From positions 730,492 through 794,491 of the forward strand of contig JAHBUE010000001.1 of NCBI GenBank assembly GCA_019638235.1: DNA of 64,000 bases, in the 5' to 3' direction. Both the position numbers and the translations under genes were made by a program. Positions 49,093-57,577 of the stretch are shown here, piece by piece. A model generated the notes under the pieces. It was not told where the DNA came from, made no database searches, and saw only the letters and a list, made by a program, of their open reading frames with translations. The DNA is from Cyclobacteriaceae bacterium. GTDB taxonomy: Bacteria; Bacteroidota; Bacteroidia; Cytophagales; Cyclobacteriaceae. Numbering within the stretch: the first letter of the stretch is position 1; every line of letters starts with the position of its first letter.

Positions 49093-49608
49093 TCAGGAGA
49101 TGTTCTTTTCCATCATCATAAATTCCAACGGCATTTTCGGAGCGCCAAATCGCGGGTCGGTAAAATCGAACGGTTTGCGTTTACCGGTATCGGAATACCC
49201 ATGCCGGATGTACCAATCGATCAATTCCTTTCTGCCGGTTAGTACACCCAAAAAAACGGCTTCACAATTTTGCTGACTTGCCTCATCTTCTGCCGCTTTC
49301 AGTAAGGCTTTGCCGATGCCCTTTCCCTGTATAGCAGGGTTTACCGTAAGCATACCGAGGTAGAGTTTGTTGTCTTCTTTGCGCAACTCCACACACCCAA
49401 TAATTTTGCCATCATCCACATACTTGAGAATTATGCTTCCGGGGGTTTCAATAAGCGCGCGCAATAGTTCGGCATCCGTGCGCGAGCCGTCAATCAGGTC
49501 GGCTTCGGTAGTCCAGCCCTGCCGGCCGGTATCGCCCCGGTAGGCAGAGTTGACTAATACACTTAGCTCGTGTGCGTCTTTGGGTATGGAGCGGAGGATT
49601 TCGGGCAT
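49093..49608 (-). CDS. GNAT family N-acetyltransferase
   Basis: A 171-residue acetyltransferase. The acetyl-CoA motif is LGMLTVNPAIQGKGIGKALLKAAEDEA (Q-G-x-G-I-G, about residues 97-103), followed by VFLGVLTGRKELIDWYIRHGYSDTGKR. The substrate is unknown. It has its own -7 box (49626-49633) and precedes the M24 peptidase by 69 bp on the same strand. Confidence 0.88.
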   Translation of the reverse strand: MPEILRSIPKDAHELSVLVNSAYRGDTGRQGWTTEADLIDGSRTDAELLRALIETPGSIILKYVDDGKIIGCVELRKEDNKLYLGMLTVNPAIQGKGIGKALLKAAEDEASQQNCEAVFLGVLTGRKELIDWYIRHGYSDTGKRKPFDFTDPRFGAPKMPLEFMMMEKNIS

Positions 49609-49625
49609 GGCGATGGTAGCTGTAG

Positions 49626-49633
49626 CAAATATA
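49626..49633 (-). promoter_or_regulatory. -7 promoter box TATATTTG (minus) for the GNAT gene
   Basis: Minus-strand TATATTTG, 17 nt before the ATG at 49608. Confidence 0.6.
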
Positions 49634-49800
49634 ATAACTTGCTTGTGGATAGTTTGTTTGATTTCAAGAGCGTTTAATTAATACCTCTTCAACTTTTCTT
49701 TCCTGAGTAAGATGAATATAATTACAGACCTAACCCGCCCAGCTTTGTAAAACAGTCGTAATTTTCGGGTTCAGTGCCTTTTTCTTTAAGTTAAAAAACT

Positions 49801-50958
49801 ATGGAAATACCACTCAATCCATCTTCCCGCAGGCACGACCTCGACTGGCTCCGGATTATCGCCATCCTGATACTCCTTTTCTTCCATACCGGCATGTGGT
49901 TTAATCCGTGGGACTGGCACGTGAAGAATAATGAACTCAGTGGCAGTTTTCGGTACTGGATGATCTGGCTGCACTTCTGGCGTATGCCGTTGCTGTTATT
50001 TATTTCCGGAGCCGGAACGTATATGGCGCTCAGCAAGCGCACTATCAAGCAATATGCCGGTGAACGTTTTCGCAGATTATTCATTCCGTTGGTGTTCGGC
50101 ATGTTTGTGGTAGTGCCTCCACAGATTTATTACGAACGCATCAGTGAGTACAACGGCTACTTCGATTTCTATAAAACGGTTTTCAATTTTATTCCCTACC
50201 CCGAAGGAAGTTTTAGCTGGCATCATCTGTGGTTTATTCTGTATCTGCTTTTGTATTCGTTAATACTCATTCCGTTTTTTAGATTTATCCGGTCGGAACG
50301 TTCCACTAATTTTAAAGTTAAGATTAGCCGTTGGTTGTCGAATCCGGCAGGTATGTTGTTCATTCCCTCTGTGATAATCATTTTTACCCAGGCTGTTTTG
50401 CGTCCATTCTTCCCGGATGAAACACACGACCTTACTGACCTGGCCTTTTTTGTTTTCTATATGTGCTTTTTCTTTTTCGGTGTGTTGTTCTACTCTGATA
50501 GAAATCTTTGGCTGACCATCGGACAAAACCGAAAACATTTACTGGTAGCGGCCTTGGTTGTGTTGATTCCTTTTTACCTGTTGTATTTTCACTTTCGTGA
50601 GATTGTTACGTTTTCGTGGCCGGAGGATACCATCGAAACGTTGTTTGACATTACAGGTATGTTCATGAGTTGGTTTACGGTGCTCACTGTAATTGCATAC
50701 GGTCAGCATTATTTGAACAAGCCGCATCCCTGGATCAGCAAACTCAATGAAGGCTTATACCCGTTTTATATTTTGCATCAAACCGTGATCATTGCTATCG
50801 GGTATTATATCTGCCAGCTTAATTGGAGTATTGCTGCCAAGTTTTGGTCGATTGCTTTGCTAACATTGATTAGTTGCATAGGGTTTTATCTACTACTGAT
50901 CCGGCCTTTTAACGTGATGCGCTTTTTATTTGGCATGAAGCCAAAGCCCAAAATATAG
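49801..50958 (+). CDS. Acyltransferase family 3 membrane protein (OpgC/OafA-like)
   Basis: A 385-residue integral membrane O-acyltransferase with about 10 helices. The N-terminal motif RRHDLDWLRIIAILILLFFHTGMWF (R-x-x-x-x-D-x-x-R and the catalytic-type His after helix 1), the loop R-x-x-R-L-F-I-P-L-V (about 85-94) and the WHLWFILYLLLYS motif (SWHHLWF) are typical. Such enzymes acetylate or succinylate surface glycans or other carbohydrates. The acceptor is unknown. It is a single gene; a short inverted repeat AGTTCT/AGAACT (50960-50973) follows it. Confidence 0.87.
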   Translation: MEIPLNPSSRRHDLDWLRIIAILILLFFHTGMWFNPWDWHVKNNELSGSFRYWMIWLHFWRMPLLLFISGAGTYMALSKRTIKQYAGERFRRLFIPLVFGMFVVVPPQIYYERISEYNGYFDFYKTVFNFIPYPEGSFSWHHLWFILYLLLYSLILIPFFRFIRSERSTNFKVKISRWLSNPAGMLFIPSVIIIFTQAVLRPFFPDETHDLTDLAFFVFYMCFFFFGVLFYSDRNLWLTIGQNRKHLLVAALVVLIPFYLLYFHFREIVTFSWPEDTIETLFDITGMFMSWFTVLTVIAYGQHYLNKPHPWISKLNEGLYPFYILHQTVIIAIGYYICQLNWSIAAKFWSIALLTLISCIGFYLLLIRPFNVMRFLFGMKPKPKI

Positions 50959-51069
50959 TAGTTCTTCAGAACTAAAGTCTAACCAATTGCATCTCCGGTA
51001 TTAGAATAACTCTCACCCCAGGCAACGAAACGGCCTTGTCCTGCATTTTATGAGTATCAACGCAACTAC

Positions 51070-51612
51070 ATGAGCGAAGAAGAACTGGTACGGCAGTGTA
51101 AAAAAGGAGATGCGAAAAGTCAGCGGCAGCTTTTTGATATGTTCAGCGACCGGTTTTTCAGGCTTGCGCTGCGGTATGTAAAAAATGCGCATGAGGCGGA
51201 AGATGTTGTTATGACAACTTTTGTAAAGATTTTCGATAACCTGAAAAAATTTTCGTACCGCGACAAAGGAAGCCTGGAGGCGTGGATGCGAAAGATATTA
51301 GTAAATGAAGCGCTGATGACCTTGCGCAGGCGGCATAACTTTTACCTGACAGAAACGCTGGATGCGGAAAACCCGGAGCACGATAAGGAATTTTTTCAGG
51401 ATGCGGATGCTGCATACCTATACCAGTTAATTCTTGAGTTGCCGGACGGCTACCGGACAGTCTTTAACCTGTTTGCTGTTGAAGGCTACGACCACCGCGA
51501 AATTGCCGACTTGCTGGGAATAACTGAAAGCACTTCGCGGTCGCAGCTTTTTAAAGCAAAGCAATTGTTGAAACGAAAAATTAACCGGGAGGGACTTCAC
51601 TATGGAACCTGA
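51070..51612 (+). CDS. ECF-type RNA polymerase sigma factor
   Basis: A 180-residue extracytoplasmic-function sigma factor. Region 2 (about 10-85) includes LFDMFSDRFFRLALRYVKNAHEAEDVVMTTFVKIF, the -10/-7 melting and core-binding part, and region 4 (about 120-175) has the helix-turn-helix ILELPDGYRTVFNLFAVEGYDHREIADLLGITESTSRSQLFKAK. It starts a three-gene run: its end overlaps the next gene by 11 nt. That gene encodes a single-pass membrane protein of the anti-sigma type, so the pair likely senses an envelope signal. Confidence 0.95.
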   Translation: MSEEELVRQCKKGDAKSQRQLFDMFSDRFFRLALRYVKNAHEAEDVVMTTFVKIFDNLKKFSYRDKGSLEAWMRKILVNEALMTLRRRHNFYLTETLDAENPEHDKEFFQDADAAYLYQLILELPDGYRTVFNLFAVEGYDHREIADLLGITESTSRSQLFKAKQLLKRKINREGLHYGT

Positions 51613-52213
51613 TGTTAATATGATAGAGCAAAAAATACGATTGATTGAGCGCCAACCTGTTTCGTGGAATAAAGAAGAAACCTGGTTGCGGGTACAGAAG
51701 CAAGTTGCGCCAACCGCAAAGCGTTACAGGGTTTATTATTATGCGGCCGCAGTAATCTTCTTTGTACTTTTTGGTGTGCGCGGGGTACACTATTTAAAAA
51801 ACGATTCGCTTGTAAACCCCGATGAAAATGCAGTTACGGAAATTGTAACAGAAACCATTCCATCAATCGAAAAGGAAGTTGTGCAGGAAAAAGTAATTGC
51901 ACCGGAACCTGTTTACGAACTGCACACTGAACACAAGCATGTTTCGCCTATGGCAAACGCACAGGAAACAACTGTTCTTCCTGATACCAAAATCGAAATT
52001 GACCTGGAGGTTGAGGAACTGCTTCTTTCATTTTCAGAAGAAGTTCATCCACAAAAAGTAATGCCGATTGTTGGTGTGATTACTGACCCCGTTTATGATA
52101 AAGTAGTAAACGTAAAGCCGAAAAGAAAAAAACTGTTCCACAAACTGGAGCCAGGCGAAAAGAAAATCAGCGAAGATTACCAGAACACCATTATTATAGC
52201 CCGGATTAAATAG
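51602..52213 (+). CDS. Single-pass membrane protein, probable anti-sigma factor
   Basis: A 203-residue protein. A cytoplasmic N-terminal part (about 1-42, ...WNKEETWLRVQKQV) could bind the sigma factor, one helix follows (YYYAAAVIFFVLFGVRGVHYL, about 43-63), and the rest is a periplasmic region rich in Glu, Val and Pro (about 65-203) with no domain I recognise. It lacks the zinc-binding H-x3-C-x2-C of ZAS-type anti-sigmas. The anti-sigma role rests on the overlap with the ECF gene and the topology. Confidence 0.65.
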   Translation: MEPDVNMIEQKIRLIERQPVSWNKEETWLRVQKQVAPTAKRYRVYYYAAAVIFFVLFGVRGVHYLKNDSLVNPDENAVTEIVTETIPSIEKEVVQEKVIAPEPVYELHTEHKHVSPMANAQETTVLPDTKIEIDLEVEELLLSFSEEVHPQKVMPIVGVITDPVYDKVVNVKPKRKKLFHKLEPGEKKISEDYQNTIIIARIK

Positions 52214-52253
52214 GCCATCTCTAAAAACCAAACAACCCATTAACCCCAAAACC

Positions 52254-53270
52254 ATGAAGCTATTTACCAGCATCGCGCTACTGTTGTGTCTTTTTGTTTG
52301 CACATCGAATGCACAACCCAAACAACTTCCTGACTCAATCCGGTTGGAATTTCCGGAATATCAATCGCTGATTACGTTTGAACTGCGTAAGTACACCGAA
52401 AACAAAACTATTATAAAAGATTTCCCTGCTCAGTTGGCCGGTTTATTAAGTCATATAAAAAGCAGCATCACCGAACCGGACATGCACAAGCCTCAACACA
52501 TTGAGGTTATATTTAACAATGATGACGATGCAGAAAAATATATCATCTCGCTACATGAAATAATTCCTGCACACACAAAAGTTACAGTCGACCGGAATGT
52601 AATTACAGAATTATTGCCCCCGGGTTGGGAGCTTACTATAAAAATGAAAGAAGCGGAAATTCATGTATATGCACCAACTGTAGAGCGATTGGAAGAACTT
52701 ACTCGTTTGAATTTAGAGCACGTTGTCGCGCATCTCGACAATCACCCTGAAACACATAGGCAGAAACGATTTGGAATTATTTCGAGAATAGTCGTTAAAG
52801 AGGGCAGTGTGCTTACTGATAAAACTACTCACCGTTTGCCATACGATATGCTGGGCCTACATGCCGGGGCAGGAGTTGGCGTATTGCAGGATAAAATTTA
52901 CCCGGAATTTAACTTTACAACTTCGTTTTATTTTGCCAACCGGTATAGGAAAAACTTTCAGCGCATTTCAGCGCACTATGAACTTAAACTATTCAGTGGC
53001 CGGTCGCCCGAAGGAGAATACCAATCACGTCCTGCAAGTTTCTTGTCGGTTTCGTATGCGTTGAATTTCAGAAAAGACCGGCCACGGTGGACGGGTATTG
53101 GAGCGGGATTTATGGTGAACAACAAGTCGGATTTATTTACAGGTAAAACCATGAAGCTGTTTCTTGAATCGGATATCGGAAGTTCCAAGTTGAACATCAT
53201 ACCCGAGCTTTATCTTACCGATGATTATAAAACCACTGTATTTGGGATTAAACTGAACTATAAGTTTTGA
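52254..53270 (+). CDS. Exported protein with a beta-barrel-like C-terminus
   Basis: A 338-residue protein with a signal peptide (MKLFTSIALLLCLFVCTSNA). Residues about 22-170 are charged, mixed alpha/beta (FELRKYTENKTIIKDFP; HIEVIFNNDDDAEKYIISLHE). Residues about 190-338 hold alternating strands ending in aromatic residues and a terminal NYKF, which suggests a small outer-membrane beta barrel. No family recognised. It follows the sigma/anti-sigma pair by 40 nt and is probably a target or part of the same unit. Confidence 0.7.
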   Translation: MKLFTSIALLLCLFVCTSNAQPKQLPDSIRLEFPEYQSLITFELRKYTENKTIIKDFPAQLAGLLSHIKSSITEPDMHKPQHIEVIFNNDDDAEKYIISLHEIIPAHTKVTVDRNVITELLPPGWELTIKMKEAEIHVYAPTVERLEELTRLNLEHVVAHLDNHPETHRQKRFGIISRIVVKEGSVLTDKTTHRLPYDMLGLHAGAGVGVLQDKIYPEFNFTTSFYFANRYRKNFQRISAHYELKLFSGRSPEGEYQSRPASFLSVSYALNFRKDRPRWTGIGAGFMVNNKSDLFTGKTMKLFLESDIGSSKLNIIPELYLTDDYKTTVFGIKLNYKF

Positions 53271-53350
53271 ATTGAGTTGTGTGCCATTTCAAAAAACGTA
53301 GGCAACCAATCGGACATTTATATCATCTCTAACAATATATATAACTTTTA

Positions 53351-55273
53351 ATGAAAAAAATCCAACTGATAATATTTGTTACCCTATTATTGACCTTTGA
53401 ACTTGCTTTTGGACAAATCTATCACGCTGGATTTAAATCTTTCCAATTAAAAGACAGTACACGAATTTACAAACCAAATACAGAATTAACCGACAACCTA
53501 TATTATAGACCTGTCGATTTGGATATTTGGTATCCATCAGATGAAAAAAAGGGGAAAGCGTTGAAGTTTGGAGATTTGTTCAACCTATTTGAGCAACGTG
53601 CAATTAACTATCAGGATAACCAAGACTATTCCGGAATAACTAACGAATTGGCACAGCTTTATGTAGCAGAATTGGGAGTTGGAACGGAGGGTCAAAAATT
53701 GCTGAATATTGAAACAAATAGTTTTTCTAACCTTGAACCTTCCGAAACAAAACATCCAGTCATTGTTTATATGGCAGGTTTCAACGGAATGGGATTTGAA
53801 AACTATAAAATCCTTGAAAAACTGGCACAAAATGGATTTTTGGTTGTTTCTGTTTGGTCTGTTGGTCGTTATCCAGGCGATATGACCAATCAAAAGGAGG
53901 ATATGCTTGAACAAGTTTATGACGCTGAATTTGCAATTCGTTATCTAAAAGAAAATGCCTCTTTAAATGCTGATTTCAATAATATCGGGATTATTGGCTG
54001 TAGTTGGGGCGGAATGAGTTCGGCAGTTTTTATAGATAGAAACCTGAATACAAAAGCTTTTGTATCGTTGGATGGAACAGAAACCCACTATTTTGGGGAA
54101 GAAGATGAAAACGACCAATTCATTCAAGAAATCTACGATTCAAAACTTTTCAATCCCCAAACGCAAAACATAAAATACCTTTATCTGGAAAGCGGAGATA
54201 AACTTGATGAGTTTCAACCTTCAAAATACTATAACTATTTCCGAGAGTTAAATTCCGAAAAATACTATTTGCGTTTCAAAAACAGCACCCATGCCGATTT
54301 CACTTGCATTCCCTCGATACTTGAAGCTTCGGACAATTCGGTTCAAGTCTATGACAACATCGAAAATTTAACCGTAGCTTTTTTCCAGAAATCATTGGAA
54401 AATAATAATACATTTCAATCTGTTTGGGAAAATTTAAAGGTATCAGACTTTACCACCGAAGAACCTTATGATATATCAAGAAAAACCGAAACGACATCTG
54501 ATATAGTGGGTATTGTTATCGACAAGAAAAACAACATGCCATTGTCATACGTAAACATCGGAATTTTAAACAAAGAAACGGGCACGGTTACAGATACTAA
54601 CGGGAAATTTACTCTCTACTTGAAAGAGGGATTTGTAAACGATACAATTAAAATTTCATCAATCGGCTATAAACCAGTTGAAATTTTGGTAAAAGACATA
54701 ACGCATAAAAAACAACCCGTATCAATAAAATTGGACGAACAAATAAATGAATTGGACGAAGTAGTCATTACCGCAAAAGCTTTCAAGAAAAAAACACTCG
54801 GAAATAAAACCGAATCAAAGTTTATAAGTACGGGATTTAACTATGACCAACTTGGGGCTGAAATGGGTGTTAAAATCAACATTCGTAAAGCCCCAACATT
54901 TGTAAATGCTTTTAACTTTAACATTTCTTATAATAGATTAAGTGCAAAATCCATTTTCAGGGTAAATTTTTACAGCATTGAAGATAACAAGCCACAAGAA
55001 AATATACTTACAGAGAATATTCTTGTACCAATTGAACCAAAACAAGTTGGAAAAATCAAAATTGATTTAAAACCCTATAGCATTGTTTTAAACAACGATG
55101 TTATCGTTACTCTTGAATGGGTGGACACAGACGGAGAAAATAATAAAGGAGAAGCCATATTTTTTTCTCTCGGAATGTTCAATAGTGGAACTCTTTATAA
55201 AAAATCGAGTCAGGCAAAATTCAAGAAGCACAGCAGTATGGGAGTTGGATTTAACATTGACGTAAAATATTAA
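53351..55273 (+). CDS. Secreted alpha/beta hydrolase fused to a carboxypeptidase-regulatory-like domain
   Basis: A 640-residue exported protein. After a signal peptide (about 1-21) comes an alpha/beta hydrolase domain of dienelactone-hydrolase/PAF-acetylhydrolase style (about 45-345): the nucleophile elbow GCSWGG (216-221, Ser218), an acid candidate in SLDGTETH (about 239-246) and the base His314 in NSTHADFTC. Residues about 385-475 form a carboxypeptidase-D regulatory-like domain (VGIVIDKKNNMPLSYVNIGI ... VTDTNGKFTLYL ... IKISSIGYKP ... LDEVVITAK), as at the start of TonB receptors. The final 160 residues are beta-rich and of unknown type. The gene is visibly more AT-rich than its neighbours and is followed by a structured repeat, suggesting horizontal gain. 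Confidence 0.8.
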   Translation: MKKIQLIIFVTLLLTFELAFGQIYHAGFKSFQLKDSTRIYKPNTELTDNLYYRPVDLDIWYPSDEKKGKALKFGDLFNLFEQRAINYQDNQDYSGITNELAQLYVAELGVGTEGQKLLNIETNSFSNLEPSETKHPVIVYMAGFNGMGFENYKILEKLAQNGFLVVSVWSVGRYPGDMTNQKEDMLEQVYDAEFAIRYLKENASLNADFNNIGIIGCSWGGMSSAVFIDRNLNTKAFVSLDGTETHYFGEEDENDQFIQEIYDSKLFNPQTQNIKYLYLESGDKLDEFQPSKYYNYFRELNSEKYYLRFKNSTHADFTCIPSILEASDNSVQVYDNIENLTVAFFQKSLENNNTFQSVWENLKVSDFTTEEPYDISRKTETTSDIVGIVIDKKNNMPLSYVNIGILNKETGTVTDTNGKFTLYLKEGFVNDTIKISSIGYKPVEILVKDITHKKQPVSIKLDEQINELDEVVITAKAFKKKTLGNKTESKFISTGFNYDQLGAEMGVKINIRKAPTFVNAFNFNISYNRLSAKSIFRVNFYSIEDNKPQENILTENILVPIEPKQVGKIKIDLKPYSIVLNNDVIVTLEWVDTDGENNKGEAIFFSLGMFNSGTLYKKSSQAKFKKHSSMGVGFNIDVKY

Positions 55274-55281
55274 AAACGTCA

Positions 55282-55405
55282 CACAACATCGGTTTTGCAA
55301 GCGGGGGAAACGGCTTCGTATGAAAATTTTCGGTCAATTTAGCGTGTCGGCTTCGCAAGGAAGTTTAGTGCTAAAACCCCGCCCGAACGCAAAGCCCCGA
55401 ACCGA
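55282..55405. repeat. attC-like structured repeat after the hydrolase gene
   Basis: A 124-bp imperfect palindrome. The left arm CGGTTTTGCAAGCGGGG (55290-55306) faces a right arm CCCCGCCCGAACGCAAAG...CGAACCG (55377-55404), and within it CGGCTTCG occurs twice in direct orientation (55311 and 55348). It starts 8 nt after the gene and opens with CACAACATCGGTTTTG (55282-55297), close to the motif at 26061-26076. The rest of the gap to 55571 holds GCCCAATCAGGGGTCTTTTTTT (a weak terminator, 55441-55462) and nothing else recognised. Confidence 0.7.
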
Positions 55406-55571
55406 TAACCGAACCGCTTTAATTCCATTGGTTTTATTAAGCCCAATCAGGGGTCTTTTTTTGCGTGTCACCCGGACAGGGTAATTTGTCGCATTCACCC
55501 CTTCATTTGTCGTTTTTGTACGCCTTTTATTGCGTTAGCTGCTGTAAGTTTGTATAGAAATTACATCAGCT

Positions 55572-55961
55572 ATGCCAAAGCAGACAAACGAAATCGACAT
55601 GTACATCAGCGGTTTTCCGGAAGATGTGCGGGAAAAGCTTGTTCAACTTCGTGCAATCATTTTAAAGGCCGCACCGAAAGCCGAAGAGAGCATCAGTTAT
55701 AAAATGCCGGCATACAAAACGTACGGCAAACCCCTTGTCTATTTTGCCGGGTTCAAACAGCACATTGGGCTGTATGCGTTGCCATCAGGCCATGCCGAAT
55801 TCAGCAAGGAGCTTTCCATATATAAAAGCGGTAAAGGCTCCGTTCAGTTTCCCATTGATAAACCTTTGCCGGTTTCATTAATCAGACGTATGGTTGCCTT
55901 TCGGCTAAAGGAAAACAAACTTAAATGGGAGAAGAGAGCAACCAACGTAAAAAAGAAGTAA
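55572..55961 (+). CDS. DUF1801 (YdhG-like) domain protein
   Basis: A 129-residue cytoplasmic protein of the DUF1801 family: IDMYISGFPEDVREKLVQLRAIILKAAPKAEESISYKMPAYKTYGKPLVYFAGFKQHIGLYALP, then a C-terminal GSVQFPIDKPLPVSLIRRMVAFRLKEN. Members are frataxin-like in fold and common in Bacteroidota and Firmicutes; a role in iron handling has been suggested for a B. subtilis member, but nothing here confirms it. It is a single gene with a lysine-rich end. Confidence 0.9.
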   Translation: MPKQTNEIDMYISGFPEDVREKLVQLRAIILKAAPKAEESISYKMPAYKTYGKPLVYFAGFKQHIGLYALPSGHAEFSKELSIYKSGKGSVQFPIDKPLPVSLIRRMVAFRLKENKLKWEKRATNVKKK

Positions 55962-56100
55962 GTTTGATATTGATGTGTTTAAAAAGGCTTATAGAAATGC
56001 GTAATTCTTAAAATCTTTTTTTGATCTTGTAACTATTTACGCAAACGACCTAACCGTTACTTTTTGTATAAAGCCAGTTTATAAATTCAAAATCTAAAGT

Positions 56101-57528
56101 GTGAACGAAAATCCTCCGACTTTACAACAACCTGTTGAGCCCCGCCCCTCCATCTGGAAGGAATTAAAAGATGCCATTCGCGGCACCGAAGCGGACTATA
56201 CACAAATTGGCCTAAAGCGTGCTATTTTCCTGCTGGCCGTTCCTATGATTCTTGAATTGGTGATGGAGTCAACGTTTGCCGTTGTTGACATTTATTTTGT
56301 AGGCAAGCTGGGTGCATCAGCAGTGGCAACAGTTGGCCTTACTGAAACATACCTCTACCTGTTGTATTCCATTGGTATGGGATTGGCCACAGCCGTTACC
56401 GCCATTGTTGCCCGCAGGGTAGGAGAGAAAAACTTAGGCGATGCCGGCCTGTCGGCCATTCAATCCATCTTCCTGGCGTTGCTGGCTTCTGTTCCGTTTG
56501 CCATTGCAGGCATTTTTTATTCAAAAGAACTATTGTTCCTGATGGGTGCGGATGAGTGGGTTGTTAATGAAGGTTATCGCTACACGCAGTGGATGTTAGG
56601 CAGCAATGCCGTAATCATGTTGTTGTTTGTCATCAATGCGGTTTTTCGCGGAGCGGGCGATGCAGCTATTGCCATGCGCGTTCTCATCATCGCAAATGGT
56701 ATTAATATTTTGCTTGATCCGTTGCTGATTTTCGGTTGGGGATTTATTCCGGCTTTGGGTATTGAAGGCGCTGCCATCGCTACGACCATTGGCCGTAGTG
56801 TGGGCGTATTCATTCAGCTTTGCATATTGTTTAAAAGCGGCAAGCATATCCGCGTAAGCGTTGAACAACTTTACTGGGATGCCAAGACAGTGTTAACTGT
56901 TTTTAAAACTTCGTTGGGTGGCATAGGCCAGATGATTGTAGCCATGATGTCGTGGTTGTTCCTGATGCGCATACTGGCTGATGTGGGGAACGAAGCGGTG
57001 GCAGGCGCTACCATTGCCATTCGTATTATGATGTTTACCATGATGCCCGCGTGGGGATTATCGAATGCAGCGGCAACATTGGTCGGACAAAATCTTGGCG
57101 CAGGCAATCCTGATCGTGCGGAATCAAGCGTTTGGAAAATCGGGTTTTATAATATGATCTTCTTAGTTAGTGTATCGGTTATCTATTTTTTGTTCAATAA
57201 ACAGTTAGTGAACATTTTTACTGAAGATGCAAGTGTGATTGCCATTGGCGCAGAATGGTTACAGATACTTTCTTATTCTCTCTTTGTGTATGGCTGGTGG
57301 ATGGTAGCCACACAAGCTTTTAACGGTTCGGGCGATACGCAAACACCAACAAAGATTAACCTTGTGTTTTTCTGGCTGATCCAGATACCGTTGTGTTGGT
57401 TTCTGGCTATCCAATCGGATTGGCAGCAATCGGGTGTATTTTGGGGTGTATTTATTTCCGAAACATCCGTAGGGCTTTTCACGTTATGGCTCTTTACACG
57501 TGGCAGGTGGAAGAATAAAAAGGTTTAG
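56101..57528 (+). CDS. MATE family efflux transporter
   Basis: A 475-residue cation-coupled multidrug/toxin exporter with 12 helices. Duplicated MATE halves are visible: LKRAIFLLAVPMILELVMESTFAVVDIYFVGKLGASAVATVGL in the first half, and IGQMIVAMMSWLFLMRILADVGNEAVAGATIAIRIMMFTMMPAWGLSNAAATLVGQNLGAG in the second. The start codon is GTG 56101. Substrates are unknown. It ends 49 bp before the FtsX-type permease gene. Confidence 0.92.
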   Translation: MNENPPTLQQPVEPRPSIWKELKDAIRGTEADYTQIGLKRAIFLLAVPMILELVMESTFAVVDIYFVGKLGASAVATVGLTETYLYLLYSIGMGLATAVTAIVARRVGEKNLGDAGLSAIQSIFLALLASVPFAIAGIFYSKELLFLMGADEWVVNEGYRYTQWMLGSNAVIMLLFVINAVFRGAGDAAIAMRVLIIANGINILLDPLLIFGWGFIPALGIEGAAIATTIGRSVGVFIQLCILFKSGKHIRVSVEQLYWDAKTVLTVFKTSLGGIGQMIVAMMSWLFLMRILADVGNEAVAGATIAIRIMMFTMMPAWGLSNAAATLVGQNLGAGNPDRAESSVWKIGFYNMIFLVSVSVIYFLFNKQLVNIFTEDASVIAIGAEWLQILSYSLFVYGWWMVATQAFNGSGDTQTPTKINLVFFWLIQIPLCWFLAIQSDWQQSGVFWGVFISETSVGLFTLWLFTRGRWKNKKV

Positions 57529-57577
57529 CGAATCATTTTGTACTTTTCCTGACCTTAACGGGACAAACGCTTTTACT

